Assembly: GCF_052065355.1 (NCBI RefSeq)
Contig: NZ_JBQHUF010000004.1
Coordinates: 124,001-188,000 of the forward strand
Length of the DNA stretch: 64,000 nt
Source of the DNA: Flavonifractor sp052065355
GTDB lineage: Bacteria > Bacillota > Clostridia > Oscillospirales > Oscillospiraceae
Reading direction: 5' to 3'
The translations under genes and the position numbers were made by a program. Under the pieces are notes generated by a model. It saw only the letters and a list, made by a program, of their open reading frames with translations. It searched no databases and was not told the DNA's origin. Positions 51,134-60,364 of the stretch are shown here, one piece after another; position 1 is the first letter of the stretch; each line of letters opens with the position of its first letter.

Positions 51134-52030
51134 GTGGGAAAAAAGGCAATGCGCCTGTCCGCCGCCGCACGGCGGGAACAGAACTGGGGCTACATTATGA
51201 TCGCCCCTACCATCATCGGCCTGATCGTGCTCAACCTGTGGCCGTTTGTGCAGACCATCTACACCAGCTTCTGTGAGCACCTGGGCTTCGGTCACTACAA
51301 GTTCATCGGCATCGGCAACTACGTAGAAATGTTCCAGAGCCCTGAGGTCTGGCGGGCCACCTGGAATACCATCCTGTTCTGCATCCTCACCGTGCCTGTG
51401 GGACTGTTCCTGTCCCTGCTGGTGGCCATGATGCTCAACGCCAAGATCCGCGGCAAGGGCATTTTCCGCACCATCTTCTTCCTGCCCATGGTGTGCGCCC
51501 CCGCCGCCATCACCATGGTGTGGCGCTGGATCTTCAACAGCGACTACGGCATCCTCAACCAGCTGCTGGGCACCAACATCAACTGGATCACCGATTCCAG
51601 ATTCGTCATGATCGCCTGCGCCATCGTGGCCATCTGGAGCAACATCGGCTACGACGCGGTGCTGCTGCTGGCCGGCCTGCAGAACATCTCCAAGAGCTAC
51701 TATGAGGCCGCCGAGATCGACGGCACCAGCAAGATCAACCAGTTCCTGCAGATCACCCTGCCCATGGTCTCCCCCACCCTGTTCGTGGTGATGATCATGC
51801 GGCTCATGTCCTCCATCAAGGTGTACGATCTGATTTATATGATGGTGGAGGATACCAACCCGGCATTGACATCGGTGCAAAGCCTGATGTACCTGTTCTA
51901 CCGTGAGACCTTCGTGGCCGGCAGCCGCGGCTACGGCGCCGCTATCGTGGTGTGGACCGTGGTCCTCATCGGCGCCATCACCGTCATCCAGTTCATCGGC
52001 CAGAAAAAGTGGGTCAACTACGACGTGTAA
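51134..52030 (+). CDS. Sugar ABC transporter permease (MalF/UgpA type)
   Basis: 298 aa from GTG 51134, with GAGGAGGGG upstream. Six membrane helices; the cytoplasmic EAA loop reads YYEAAEIDGTSKINQFLQITLPMVSPT. It forms the channel with the next gene. Confidence 0.95.
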   Translation: MGKKAMRLSAAARREQNWGYIMIAPTIIGLIVLNLWPFVQTIYTSFCEHLGFGHYKFIGIGNYVEMFQSPEVWRATWNTILFCILTVPVGLFLSLLVAMMLNAKIRGKGIFRTIFFLPMVCAPAAITMVWRWIFNSDYGILNQLLGTNINWITDSRFVMIACAIVAIWSNIGYDAVLLLAGLQNISKSYYEAAEIDGTSKINQFLQITLPMVSPTLFVVMIMRLMSSIKVYDLIYMMVEDTNPALTSVQSLMYLFYRETFVAGSRGYGAAIVVWTVVLIGAITVIQFIGQKKWVNYDV

Positions 52031-52045
52031 GGGAGGGGAATACCG

Positions 52046-52885
52046 ATGAAACAGAGTTCTATGCGCAATATGAAGCGGCTGACCACCACCCTTACTTACG
52101 TGTTCCTGATCCTGGGCGCCATCATCATGATCTTCCCCTTCGTGTGGATGATCCTCACCAGCTTCAAGACCCAGACGGAGAGCATGCAGATCCCTCCCGT
52201 CATTTTCCCCTCCCAGTGGAATCTGGACAACTTCGTTGACGCCATCGCATCCCTGCCCTTCGTCAACATGTACGTCAACACCGCGCTGATGATCCTCTTC
52301 CGTGTCATCTGCGCCGTGGTGTTCAGCTCCATGGCGGGCTACGCCTTCGCCAAGCTGAATTTCCGGGGCAAAAACATCCTGTTCGGCCTGATCCTGGTCC
52401 AGATGTCCCTGCCCTCCCAGATCTTCATCCTGCCCCAGTATCAGATGGTGGCCAAGATGGGCATGGCCAACACCGTGTTCGCCCTGGTGTTCCCCGGCAT
52501 CGTCTCCGCCTTCGGCACCTTCTTCCTGCGGCAGACCTACATGGGCATCCCCACCGAGATCGGCGAGGCCGCCTGCCTGGATGGGTGCAACCAGTTCGAG
52601 ACCTTCGTCAAGGTCATGTTCCCCCTGACCGGCACCTCGGTGGCCGCCCTGACTATCTTTACCGCCGTGTTCGCTTACGGCGACCTGATGTGGCCTCTGG
52701 TGGTCAACTCCGACCTGAAGATGATGACCCTGTCCTCCGGTCTCGCCACCCTCCGCGGCCAGTTCTCCACCAACTTCCCCGTCCTGATGGCGGGCAGCCT
52801 GCTGGCCATGCTGCCCATGGTGATCCTGTACATGATCTTCCAGCGCCAGTTCATCGAAGGCATCGCCAACACAGGCGGAAAATAA
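52046..52885 (+). CDS. Sugar ABC transporter permease (MalG/UgpE type)
   Basis: 279 aa, six helices. The EAA loop is IGEAACLDGCNQFETFVKVMFPLTGTS. It follows the first permease by 15 nt and is its channel partner. No ATPase is encoded in this operon; the MsmK-type protein upstream is the probable engine. Confidence 0.95.
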   Translation: MKQSSMRNMKRLTTTLTYVFLILGAIIMIFPFVWMILTSFKTQTESMQIPPVIFPSQWNLDNFVDAIASLPFVNMYVNTALMILFRVICAVVFSSMAGYAFAKLNFRGKNILFGLILVQMSLPSQIFILPQYQMVAKMGMANTVFALVFPGIVSAFGTFFLRQTYMGIPTEIGEAACLDGCNQFETFVKVMFPLTGTSVAALTIFTAVFAYGDLMWPLVVNSDLKMMTLSSGLATLRGQFSTNFPVLMAGSLLAMLPMVILYMIFQRQFIEGIANTGGK

Positions 52886-52902
52886 TCTGTCCGCTCCCGT
52901 TT

Positions 52903-52958
52903 TGCGGCAGCCTCTGCACTGGTTCCTCACCGTCCTGCCGGGGCTGCCGCACTTTCTT
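52903..52958 (+). terminator. Weak terminator after the permease genes
   Basis: TGCGGCAGCC / GGCTGCCGCA stem with a large loop and CTTTCTTG tail. It may let some transcription pass into the alpha-galactosidase gene. Confidence 0.5.
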
Positions 52959-52978
52959 GCAAAATTTTCGGAGCGCTC

Positions 52979-53007
52979 TTGCATCTCACCAGAATATCGC
53001 TTAGAAT
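52979..53007 (+). promoter_or_regulatory. Promoter of the alpha-galactosidase gene
   Basis: TTGCAT (52979-52984), 17-bp spacer, TAGAAT (53002-53007). Confidence 0.55.
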
Positions 53008-53053
53008 GGTTGGGCTGTATTCCACATAGATCTTTCTTTGCGAGGAGTTTTCT

Positions 53054-55240
53054 ATGATTATCCAAGATAATAAAGCCCGGGTCTTTACTCTTCAGACCCG
53101 TCATACTACTTATCAGCTTAAGGCGGATGAGAACGGCGTCCTGCTCCACACCTATTATGGACCCAAGGTCCGGGGCGGCGATCTCTCCCGGCTGATCCGC
53201 TGCGCCGACCGGGGCTTTTCTCCCAACCCCAGCGAGGTGGGAAACGACCGCACCTACTCCCTGGACACCCTGCCGCAGGAGTATTCCGGCTCGGGAGCCG
53301 GTGACTTCCGCCTGCCCTCCCTGGAGCTGGAGCTGCCCGACGGCAGCCGGGTGGCCGACCTGCGGTACGTGGACGCAAAGGTGCAGAGCGGAAAATACAA
53401 TCTGGAGGGCATGCCCGCCTTCTTCGGCGCCGCCGAGGACGCGGACACCCTGACGGTCACCCTGGAGGACCAGACCGCCCATGTCCGGGTGGAGCTGCTC
53501 TACGGCGTATTTGAGGAACTGGATCTGATCACCCGGGCCGCCCGGGTGGTGAACTGCGGAGAGACGCCGGTCCGGCTGTACCGGGCTGCCTCCCTGTGCC
53601 TGGACTTCCCCAGCGCCGACCTGGACTTCATCACCTTTGACGGCGGCCACGTAAAGGAGCGGAGCCTCCACCGCACCCGGCTGCGCCCCGGCATCCAGTC
53701 TGTGGGCAGCATCCGGGGCATCTCCAGCCACCAGCACAACCCCTTCGTGATGCTGTGCGAGCCTGACGCCGACGAGGACCACGGCACCTGCTACGGAGCC
53801 GCCCTGCTGTACAGCGGCAACTTTGAGGCCGCCGCGGAGCGCTGCCAGTTTGAGGACGCCCGGCTGACCCTGGGCATCCACCCCTTCCACTTCTGCTGGA
53901 CGCTGGAGCCCGGCCAAGCCTTTACCACTCCGGAGGCCGCCCTGATCTGCTCTCCCAACGGCTTTGGCCAGATGAGCCGGCAGTTCCACCGCGCCGTCCG
54001 GGCCCATCTGCTGCGGGACGTGTGGCAAAACCGGCGTAAGCCGGTCATGGTCAACAGCTGGGAGGCCTTCTACTTTGATTACGACCACGAGCGCCTGATC
54101 CGGTTCGCCAAGGAATCCGCCGCTCTGGGCATCGAGCTCTTCGTCCTGGACGACGGCTGGTTCGGCCACCGGAACGACGACTGCAGCAGCCTGGGCGACT
54201 GGTGGGTCAATGAGAAAAAGCTGCCCGGCGGCCTGGGCGCCCTGTCCCGGGAGATCAACGCCCTGGGCATGGAATTCGGCCTGTGGATCGAGCCGGAAAT
54301 GGTGTCCGAGGACAGCCAGCTCTATCAGGAGCATCCCGACTGGGTCCTCAATCCCACCGGCCGGCCCTACACCCGGGGCCGCTACCAGCTGGTGCTGGAC
54401 TATACCCGGGAAGAGGTCCGGGAATATATCTTCCAGTCCCTGCAAAAACTGATGGACGACGCCAACATCGCCTATCTGAAGTGGGACATGAACCGGGTGC
54501 TGGCCCAGGTGTGGTCCGCCGGCCTGCCCGGCGACCGGCAGGGCGAGATCTACCACCGCTACGTGCTGGGCGTCTACGACCTGCTGGAGCGGATCCGGCA
54601 GGCCAACCCCAACACCCTCATTGAGGGCTGTTCCGGCGGCGGCGGCCGGTTCGACATGGGCATGCTGTACTACACCCCCCAGATCTGGTGCAGCGACAAC
54701 ACCGACGCCATCGACCGGCTGTCCATCCAGTACGGCACCTCCTTCGCCTATCCCCCCGCCACCATGGGAGCTCACGTCTCCGCCGTGCCCAACGAGCAGA
54801 CCGGCCGCAGCGTGCCGCTGGAGACCCGGGGCACCGTGGCCCTGTCGGGCACCTTCGGCTATGAGATGGACATGGGCACCCTGTCCGAGGAGGAGAAGGC
54901 CCTGGTGCTCCGGCAGATCCGGGATTATCAGGAGAGCTATGATCTGATCCAGACCGGCGATTACTACCGGCTGTCCGCCCCCTCTGCCGACGGGGCGCCT
55001 ACCGCCTGGCTCCACGCGGCCTCCGACAAGCGCACCGCGCTGCTGTGCGTGGTGTCCGGCCAGGTCCACGCCGGCCCGCCCTTCCGTCGGGTGAAGCTGC
55101 GGGGTCTGGACCCCGACCTCCAGTACCGGGTGACCGGCGACGATACCCCGTGGCCCGGTGACGTACTGATGCAGGCGGGCTACCCCCTTCCCATGCTGGG
55201 AGAATATCAGAGCCTCCGTCTCTGGCTGAAGGCAGAATAA
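53054..55240 (+). CDS. Alpha-galactosidase (GH36)
   Basis: 728 aa, no signal peptide, so it acts in the cytosol. GH36 landmarks: FVLDDGWFGHRNDD, GLWIEPEMVSEDS, the nucleophile in AYLKWDMNR and the acid/base region EGCSGGGGRFDMGML ... WCSDNTDAIDRL. The N-terminal beta-sandwich (about 1-320) and length match bacterial AgaA/RafA enzymes. It removes alpha-1,6-galactose from raffinose, stachyose or melibiose brought in by the preceding transporter. Confidence 0.95.
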   Translation: MIIQDNKARVFTLQTRHTTYQLKADENGVLLHTYYGPKVRGGDLSRLIRCADRGFSPNPSEVGNDRTYSLDTLPQEYSGSGAGDFRLPSLELELPDGSRVADLRYVDAKVQSGKYNLEGMPAFFGAAEDADTLTVTLEDQTAHVRVELLYGVFEELDLITRAARVVNCGETPVRLYRAASLCLDFPSADLDFITFDGGHVKERSLHRTRLRPGIQSVGSIRGISSHQHNPFVMLCEPDADEDHGTCYGAALLYSGNFEAAAERCQFEDARLTLGIHPFHFCWTLEPGQAFTTPEAALICSPNGFGQMSRQFHRAVRAHLLRDVWQNRRKPVMVNSWEAFYFDYDHERLIRFAKESAALGIELFVLDDGWFGHRNDDCSSLGDWWVNEKKLPGGLGALSREINALGMEFGLWIEPEMVSEDSQLYQEHPDWVLNPTGRPYTRGRYQLVLDYTREEVREYIFQSLQKLMDDANIAYLKWDMNRVLAQVWSAGLPGDRQGEIYHRYVLGVYDLLERIRQANPNTLIEGCSGGGGRFDMGMLYYTPQIWCSDNTDAIDRLSIQYGTSFAYPPATMGAHVSAVPNEQTGRSVPLETRGTVALSGTFGYEMDMGTLSEEEKALVLRQIRDYQESYDLIQTGDYYRLSAPSADGAPTAWLHAASDKRTALLCVVSGQVHAGPPFRRVKLRGLDPDLQYRVTGDDTPWPGDVLMQAGYPLPMLGEYQSLRLWLKAE

Positions 55241-55245
55241 GCAGA

Positions 55246-55285
55246 AGAGAGCTGGCCACAACTCCGCGGCCAGCTCTCTGTTTTT
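55246..55285 (+). terminator. Terminator after the alpha-galactosidase gene
   Basis: Stem AGAGAGCTGGCC / GGCCAGCTCTCT with TGTTTTT tail; it also separates the convergent AraC gene. Confidence 0.85.
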
Positions 55286-55297
55286 CCATGAACTTGT

Positions 55298-56155
55298 TCA
55301 GGCGTGGTGCTTTCTGTTCTGGGCCCGCCACTTCTGGGGCGGAACGCCGTAGTGCTTCTTGAAGGCCCGGGAGAAGTGGAACTGGTTGGAATATCCGCAG
55401 CGGACGGCGATCTCACTGATGGGAGCGTTGCTGCTGCACATCAGCTCCGCCGCCTTGGCCAGACGCACCCGGATCAGAAATTCCTGGGGCGGACAGCCCA
55501 CGTTATCCTTAAACAGCTTGCTGAAATAGCTGCGGTTGAGGCGGCAGGCGTCGGCCACCTCCTCCACCGTCAGGTTCCGCTGATAGTTCTGCTCGATGTA
55601 GTTGACCGCCTCCTGGATGTAGAAGTCCTTGAGCTGATTCTCCTGGGCGCTCACCCGGGTGGAGGAGGACTGCATCAGCGCATCCACAAACAGGCACAGG
55701 TAGCCGATCAAATGGAGGGCGGAGGCATCGGAGTGCTCGGCGATATAGAGCATCAGGTCCCGGACCTGGGCGCTCTGGGCCTCGTCGTCCGCCCGGTAGA
55801 TGGGCTGGGCGGCGGTCAGTCCGGCGTAGCGCAGGGATTCCGAGGCCCGCAGGCCGTCGAATTCCACCCAGACATACTTCCAGGGATCGTGCTCGTCAGC
55901 AAAATAGGTGTTGATCAGGCCGGGACAGATCAGAAAGCCCTGGCCCGCCTGGATCTCATACCGGCGGGTGGTGACGCCGTCCTCGGCGGTGGCGTCCAGG
56001 GAGCCCCGCCCGGAAATGACATAGTGGAACAGATAGTGGTTCCGGATGAAGGGGCCGAAGGACTGCAGGGGAGCGCACTGCTCATAGCCGTACTGATAGA
56101 TCCGCAGGTCCAGAAAGTTTTCATTCGGAAAGATGGAAAAAGAGAAATCTCCCAT
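55298..56155 (-). CDS. AraC-family regulator with cupin domain (MsmR/RafR type)
   Basis: 285 aa. N-terminal arabinose-binding-like cupin (HYLFHYVISGRGSL ... QAGQGFLICPGLINTYFAD) and C-terminal double HTH (EEVADACRLNRSYFSKLFKDNVG; EIAVRCGYSNQFHFSRAFKKHYG). Located beside GH36, it likely senses the alpha-galactoside and controls the transport and hydrolase genes. Ribosome site GGAGGG. Confidence 0.92.
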   Translation of the reverse strand: MGDFSFSIFPNENFLDLRIYQYGYEQCAPLQSFGPFIRNHYLFHYVISGRGSLDATAEDGVTTRRYEIQAGQGFLICPGLINTYFADEHDPWKYVWVEFDGLRASESLRYAGLTAAQPIYRADDEAQSAQVRDLMLYIAEHSDASALHLIGYLCLFVDALMQSSSTRVSAQENQLKDFYIQEAVNYIEQNYQRNLTVEEVADACRLNRSYFSKLFKDNVGCPPQEFLIRVRLAKAAELMCSSNAPISEIAVRCGYSNQFHFSRAFKKHYGVPPQKWRAQNRKHHA

Positions 56156-56257
56156 CGCTCTCCCTCCGTTCTATCAGAATTTGTCTTCAGTATAACACAG
56201 ATAGAGCAGAAAGGCACCTGATTTTCTCAGCAGAGCATACAGGAAAGGAGGGCTTTC

Positions 56258-58177
56258 ATGCCCAAGTTTTACTATAAAGAGGCCCAGCGCCGCGCCCAGA
56301 AGGAGTTCCGCGCCTGTACCTCCCGGGGCGAATACCCCTACCTTCCCGTTCTGGACGACTTCGTGTCCCGGGACCAGCTGAACCGTGGGCTCAACCTGGG
56401 CATACTCCAGATCCCCCTGGAGTTCGTGGTGGGCACCTGCACCGATACCCGGACCAACGCCTTCGCCCGGAATTTTATGCCGCTGCTGGATGAGGATTCG
56501 GAGTTCGCCGTCAAGTGGCAGGCTCTCTGCCAGGCCCACGTGGAGGAGGGCATCCGGGACCCCATCAAGGTCTACGAGTATATGAACCGCTATTACGTCC
56601 AGGAGGGCAACAAGCGGGTCAGCGTGCTGAAATTTTTTGACGGCGACATGGTCAGCGCGTCGGTGACCTGCATCCTGCCCGAGCACAACGGGACCCCGGA
56701 CGTGGAGCTCTACTACGAGCTGCTGGGCTTCCGCCAGCTCAGTCACATTACCTACCTGGAGTTCTCCAAGCCGGGCAGCTACCTGAAGCTGCAGCAGCTG
56801 ATGGGAAAGGCGGCAGACCAGCCCTGGAGCGAGGATGAGCGCCGGGACTTCTCCGCGGCCTATTACTCCTTCCGCCAGGCCTACGAGGCTCACGGCGGCA
56901 GCCATCTGTCCTCCACAGTTGGGGACGCCATGCTGGCGGTGCTCCAGGTCTACGGCTATCCCGCCCTCCACGGCAAGACCCCCTCGGAGATCTTTGGGCT
57001 GGTGTCCAGTGTCTGGGAGGAGATCGTCCTCCAGCAGGAGGAGGACCCCATCGACGTGAAGCTGGCGCCGGAGGAGAAAAAGCCCGGCCTGCTGTCCAAG
57101 GTGTTCTCCGGCGGTGACCGGGGCACCATGCGGGTGGCCTTTATCCACGACAAGACCCCCGCGGAGTCGGGCTGGACCAACAGCCACGAGCAGGGCCGGC
57201 TCTATGTACAGCGGGTATTCGGAGACGCCATCCAGACCACCCCCTACTTCAACGCCCTGGATTCCGACCCTCTGGCCGTCATCCAGCAGGCCATTGACGA
57301 CGGCAACACCGTCATCTTCACCACCTCTCCCCGGCTGCTGCCCGCCTCCCTCCGGGCGGCGGTGGAGCAGCCCAAGGTCACCATTCTCAACTGTTCCCTG
57401 AACAAATCCCACCGCTATATCCGCACCTATTACGCCCGGATGTATGAGGCCAAGTTCATCATCGGTGCCATCGCCGGCAGCCTGGCCGGGGTGGACAGCG
57501 TGGGCTACCTGTGCGACTACCCCATCTACGGCCAGATCGCCGGCATCAACGCCTTCGCCCTGGGGGTGCAGATGGTGAACCCCCGCACCAAGGTCTACCT
57601 GGAGTGGTCCACGGTGGGCGGCGCGGAAGCCGCCATCCGCAGGCTCACGGACCGGAACATCCGGCTCATCTCCTCCCGGGACCTGACCCGGAAGGGGGAC
57701 CGGAGCTGGACCAGCTTCGGCCTGTCCCTGATCTCCGGGGAGGACCGGGTGATCCTGGCGGCACCCGTCTGGCGGTGGGGCGTGTACTACGAGGCCATGC
57801 TCCGCCGGATCCAGGACCGGTCCTTCCAGACCGAGTACGAGGAGAGCGGAAAGGCCCTGAACTACTACTGGGGCATGCCCTCCGGCGTGGTGGATCTCCA
57901 CTGCACCGACAAGGTGCCTCCCAGCACCCAGAAGCTGGCTCAGCTGCTGCAGAACTGCATCCAGGCCGACCTGTACTACCCCTTCCGAGGCAAGCTCTAC
58001 GCCCAGGGCGGAAAGGTGCTGGACGGGGATCTGACCCCGGAGCAGATCATCGGCATGGACTGGCTGGCGGAAAATATCGTGGGCTCCATCCCGAAATATG
58101 ACCAGCTCAACGACGTGGCCAAGGCCACGGTGGACCTGGTGGGCGTGGAGGCCGTTTCAAAAGAGAAACGGGGATAA
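56258..58177 (+). CDS. Cytosolic fusion of a ParB-like N-terminal domain and a BMP-type binding domain
   Basis: 639 aa with no signal peptide or lipobox. Residues about 45-130 look like the ParB/Srx nucleotide-binding fold, ending in IRDPIKVYEYMNRYYVQEGNKRVSVLKFF, close to the ParB GNHRvsva motif. A helical linker follows (about 130-285). Residues about 290-600 are a BMP/PnrA-like binding domain (MRVAFIHDKTPAESGWTNSHEQGR, GNTVIFTTSP, AGSLAGVDSVGYLCDYPIYGQIAGINAFALG). BMP proteins normally are exported nucleoside receptors; an internal one tied to a ParB-like fold suggests a cytosolic sensor of a nucleoside or nucleotide. Followed after 1 nt by a phosphoesterase gene. Confidence 0.75.
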   Translation: MPKFYYKEAQRRAQKEFRACTSRGEYPYLPVLDDFVSRDQLNRGLNLGILQIPLEFVVGTCTDTRTNAFARNFMPLLDEDSEFAVKWQALCQAHVEEGIRDPIKVYEYMNRYYVQEGNKRVSVLKFFDGDMVSASVTCILPEHNGTPDVELYYELLGFRQLSHITYLEFSKPGSYLKLQQLMGKAADQPWSEDERRDFSAAYYSFRQAYEAHGGSHLSSTVGDAMLAVLQVYGYPALHGKTPSEIFGLVSSVWEEIVLQQEEDPIDVKLAPEEKKPGLLSKVFSGGDRGTMRVAFIHDKTPAESGWTNSHEQGRLYVQRVFGDAIQTTPYFNALDSDPLAVIQQAIDDGNTVIFTTSPRLLPASLRAAVEQPKVTILNCSLNKSHRYIRTYYARMYEAKFIIGAIAGSLAGVDSVGYLCDYPIYGQIAGINAFALGVQMVNPRTKVYLEWSTVGGAEAAIRRLTDRNIRLISSRDLTRKGDRSWTSFGLSLISGEDRVILAAPVWRWGVYYEAMLRRIQDRSFQTEYEESGKALNYYWGMPSGVVDLHCTDKVPPSTQKLAQLLQNCIQADLYYPFRGKLYAQGGKVLDGDLTPEQIIGMDWLAENIVGSIPKYDQLNDVAKATVDLVGVEAVSKEKRG

Positions 58178-58178
58178 T

Positions 58179-58769
58179 ATGAAGATCTTGGCTATCGCTG
58201 ATGTGACGGCGAAATATTACTTCGACTACTACACCCCGGGCAAGCTGGACGGGTTTGACCTGATCGTCTCCTGCGGCGACCTGCACCGGGAGTACCTGGA
58301 GTTTTTGGTCACCATGTCCAATCTGCCGGTGCTCTACGTCCACGGCAACCACGACGACTGCTACGACCAGTTCCCGCCGGAGGGCTGCACCTGCATTGAC
58401 GACATGATCTACGTCCACCAGGGCATCCGCATCCTGGGTCTGGGGGGCTCCCACCGCTACCGGGACGGAAAGTATATGTACACCGAGGCCCAGATGCGCC
58501 GGCGCATCCGCCGGCTGTGGTTCCAGCTGCACAAGTACGGCGGCTTCGATATCCTGGTCACCCACGCCCCGGCCTTCCACATCAATGATTTTGACAGCAT
58601 CTCCCACCGGGGCTTCTCCTGCTTCGTGGACCTGCTGGAGAAATATCAGCCGAAATACTTTCTCCACGGCCACATCCACCAGAACTACGGCATCCACATC
58701 CCTCAAAAGACCATCCGGGGAGAGACCACTATCATCAACAGCTACGACCACTGTGAGTTTACCTTCTGA
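58179..58769 (+). CDS. Metallophosphoesterase
   Basis: 196 aa from ATG 58179, one base after the previous stop. Calcineurin-like motifs: KILAIADVTAKYY (with DVT in place of the usual DxH), VSCGDL, YVHGNHDD, VTHAPAF and FLHGHIHQNY. The first metal motif lacks its His, but the rest is intact. It is coupled to the ParB-BMP protein and could cleave the nucleotide that protein senses; this is inference from context. Confidence 0.88.
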   Translation: MKILAIADVTAKYYFDYYTPGKLDGFDLIVSCGDLHREYLEFLVTMSNLPVLYVHGNHDDCYDQFPPEGCTCIDDMIYVHQGIRILGLGGSHRYRDGKYMYTEAQMRRRIRRLWFQLHKYGGFDILVTHAPAFHINDFDSISHRGFSCFVDLLEKYQPKYFLHGHIHQNYGIHIPQKTIRGETTIINSYDHCEFTF

Positions 58770-58810
58770 GCCGCCGTCCGAAATGAATGCCATGTATATT
58801 ATTCTTGCAT

Positions 58811-58842
58811 AAAAAGCCAGATGCATCTGCTTTTTATTTTTG
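58811..58842 (+). terminator. Terminator after the phosphoesterase gene
   Basis: Palindromic AAAAAG-CAGATG-CATCTG-CTTTTT hairpin with one bulged C and a TATTTTT tail. Confidence 0.8.
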
Positions 58843-58880
58843 TTCTGCAATACAAAACAATTTGAATTTCATTTTTCTGC

Positions 58881-58909
58881 TTGACATCCAGCATCTTTGC
58901 CGCTATACT
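58881..58909 (+). promoter_or_regulatory. Promoter of glnA
   Basis: TTGACA (58881-58886), 17-bp spacer, TATACT (58904-58909), near consensus. Confidence 0.85.
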
Positions 58910-58921
58910 GCCCATATAGTC

Positions 58922-58971
58922 GAGGACAAAGAAGTTCCCGCCAAACGGCCGGAATTTCTTTGTCCTTTTTT
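58922..58971 (+). promoter_or_regulatory. Leader terminator of glnA with a possible ANTAR hexaloop
   Basis: GGACAAAGAAGTTCC (58924-58938) pairs with GGAATTTCTTTGTCC (58951-58965), followed by TTTTTT, so transcripts from the glnA promoter should end before the gene. Overlapping its 5' arm, GAGGAC-AAAGAA-GTTCCC can form a small stem with one mismatch and a six-base loop having A at position 1 and G at position 4, the rule for ANTAR-bound RNA. An ANTAR protein is encoded directly after glnA. The terminator is clear; the ANTAR reading is inferred. Confidence 0.6.
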
Positions 58972-59000
58972 ATTTGAAGCCACGAGAGGAGTTGCTTACC

Positions 59001-60332
59001 ATGTCGTATACCAAGGAAGATATCATCCGCAAGGTCAAGGAGGAGGACATCGAGTTCATCCGCCTGCAGTTCACCGATATTTTCGGCCAGCTGAAAAATG
59101 TGGCCATCACCGCATCCCAGATCGAGAAGGCGGTGAACAACCAGATCATGTTCGACGGCTCCTCCATCGAGGGTTTTGTCCGCATCGACGAGTCTGACCA
59201 GTACCTCTACCCCGATCTGGATTCCTTCGCCGTGTTCCCCTGGCGGCCCAGCCACGGCAAGGTGGCCCGGCTGATCTGCGACGTATATAACCCCGACGGC
59301 ACCCCCTTCGTGGGCGACCCGAGAAACGTGCTCAAGCGGGTGCTCAAGAAGGCGGAGAGCATGGGCTACGACGCCTTCAACGTGGGCCCTGAGGCGGAGT
59401 TCTTCCTGTTCCAGACCGACGACGAGGGCAAGCCCACCATCAAAACCAATGACGAGGCGGGTTACTTTGACCTTGGCCCTCTGGACCACGGCGAGGGCAC
59501 CCGGCGGGAGATCTGCATGGCCCTGGAGCAGATGGGCTTTGAGATCGAGGCTTCCCACCACGAGGTGGCCCAGGGCCAGCACGAGATCGACTTCAAGTAC
59601 GCCGACGCCCTCCACACCGCCGACAACATCATGACCTTCAAGCTGGCGGTGAAGACCCTGGCCCAGAAGAACGGTCTCCACGCCACCTTCATGCCCAAGC
59701 CCATTTTCGGCATCAACGGCTCCGGCATGCACACCAACATGTCCCTGTTCCGGGGCGGCAAGAACGTGTTCTATGACGCCGAGGGCGAAAAGGGCCTGTC
59801 CCACGAGGCTTACAGCTTTATCGCCGGTCTCTTGGCCCACGTGAAGGGCATGGCGGCGGTGACCAACCCCCTGGTCAACTCCTACAAGCGTCTGGTGCCC
59901 GGCTATGAGGCGCCCTGTTACCTGGCCTGGTCCGCCTCCAACCGCTCCGCTCTGATCCGCATCCCGGCGGCCCGGGGCCAGTCCACCCGTGTGGAGCTGC
60001 GCTCCCCCGACCCGGCCTGCAACCCCTATCTGGAGCTGGCGGTGTGCCTGGCCGCCGGTCTGGACGGCATTGAGAAGGGTCTGACGCCTCCCGCCGAGGT
60101 CACCGAGAACATCTTCGCCATGGACGCCGCCGCCCGGAAGGCCCACGGCATCGACGCCCTGCCCGGCTCTCTGGATGAGGCCATCGCCGCTCTGGAGGCC
60201 GATCCTCTTATCATGGATACCCTGGGCGAGCACGTGGCGGCCAACTATATCGAGGGCAAGAAGAAAGAGTGGGACGAATTCCGCACCCGGGTTTCCTCCT
60301 GGGAGCGTGAGAAGTATATCATCAACTACTAA
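59001..60332 (+). CDS. glnA: Glutamine synthetase type I
   Basis: 443 aa from ATG 59001 (GAGAGGAG upstream). Motifs: VMFDGSSI-like IMFDGSSIEGF, EAEFFLF, GQHEIDF, the ATP site KPIFGINGSGMHTNMSLF and NPLVNSYKRLVPGYEAPCYLAWSASNRSALIRIP. The length and the region near the C-terminus fit the Gram-positive GSI-alpha class, which lacks the adenylylation Tyr and is controlled by feedback and at transcription. It makes glutamine from glutamate and ammonia; gltB downstream completes the GS-GOGAT cycle. Confidence 0.97.
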   Translation: MSYTKEDIIRKVKEEDIEFIRLQFTDIFGQLKNVAITASQIEKAVNNQIMFDGSSIEGFVRIDESDQYLYPDLDSFAVFPWRPSHGKVARLICDVYNPDGTPFVGDPRNVLKRVLKKAESMGYDAFNVGPEAEFFLFQTDDEGKPTIKTNDEAGYFDLGPLDHGEGTRREICMALEQMGFEIEASHHEVAQGQHEIDFKYADALHTADNIMTFKLAVKTLAQKNGLHATFMPKPIFGINGSGMHTNMSLFRGGKNVFYDAEGEKGLSHEAYSFIAGLLAHVKGMAAVTNPLVNSYKRLVPGYEAPCYLAWSASNRSALIRIPAARGQSTRVELRSPDPACNPYLELAVCLAAGLDGIEKGLTPPAEVTENIFAMDAAARKAHGIDALPGSLDEAIAALEADPLIMDTLGEHVAANYIEGKKKEWDEFRTRVSSWEREKYIINY

Positions 60333-60364
60333 GAAACCTCAGTCCGTCCCACAGCAGGGAGTGA

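Noticed and set aside
49907..55261. A 1784-codon open frame on the minus strand opposite the sugar ABC and alpha-galactosidase genes
   Set aside because: It is the antisense shadow of four well-supported plus-strand genes; GC-rich codon bias keeps the opposite frame open.
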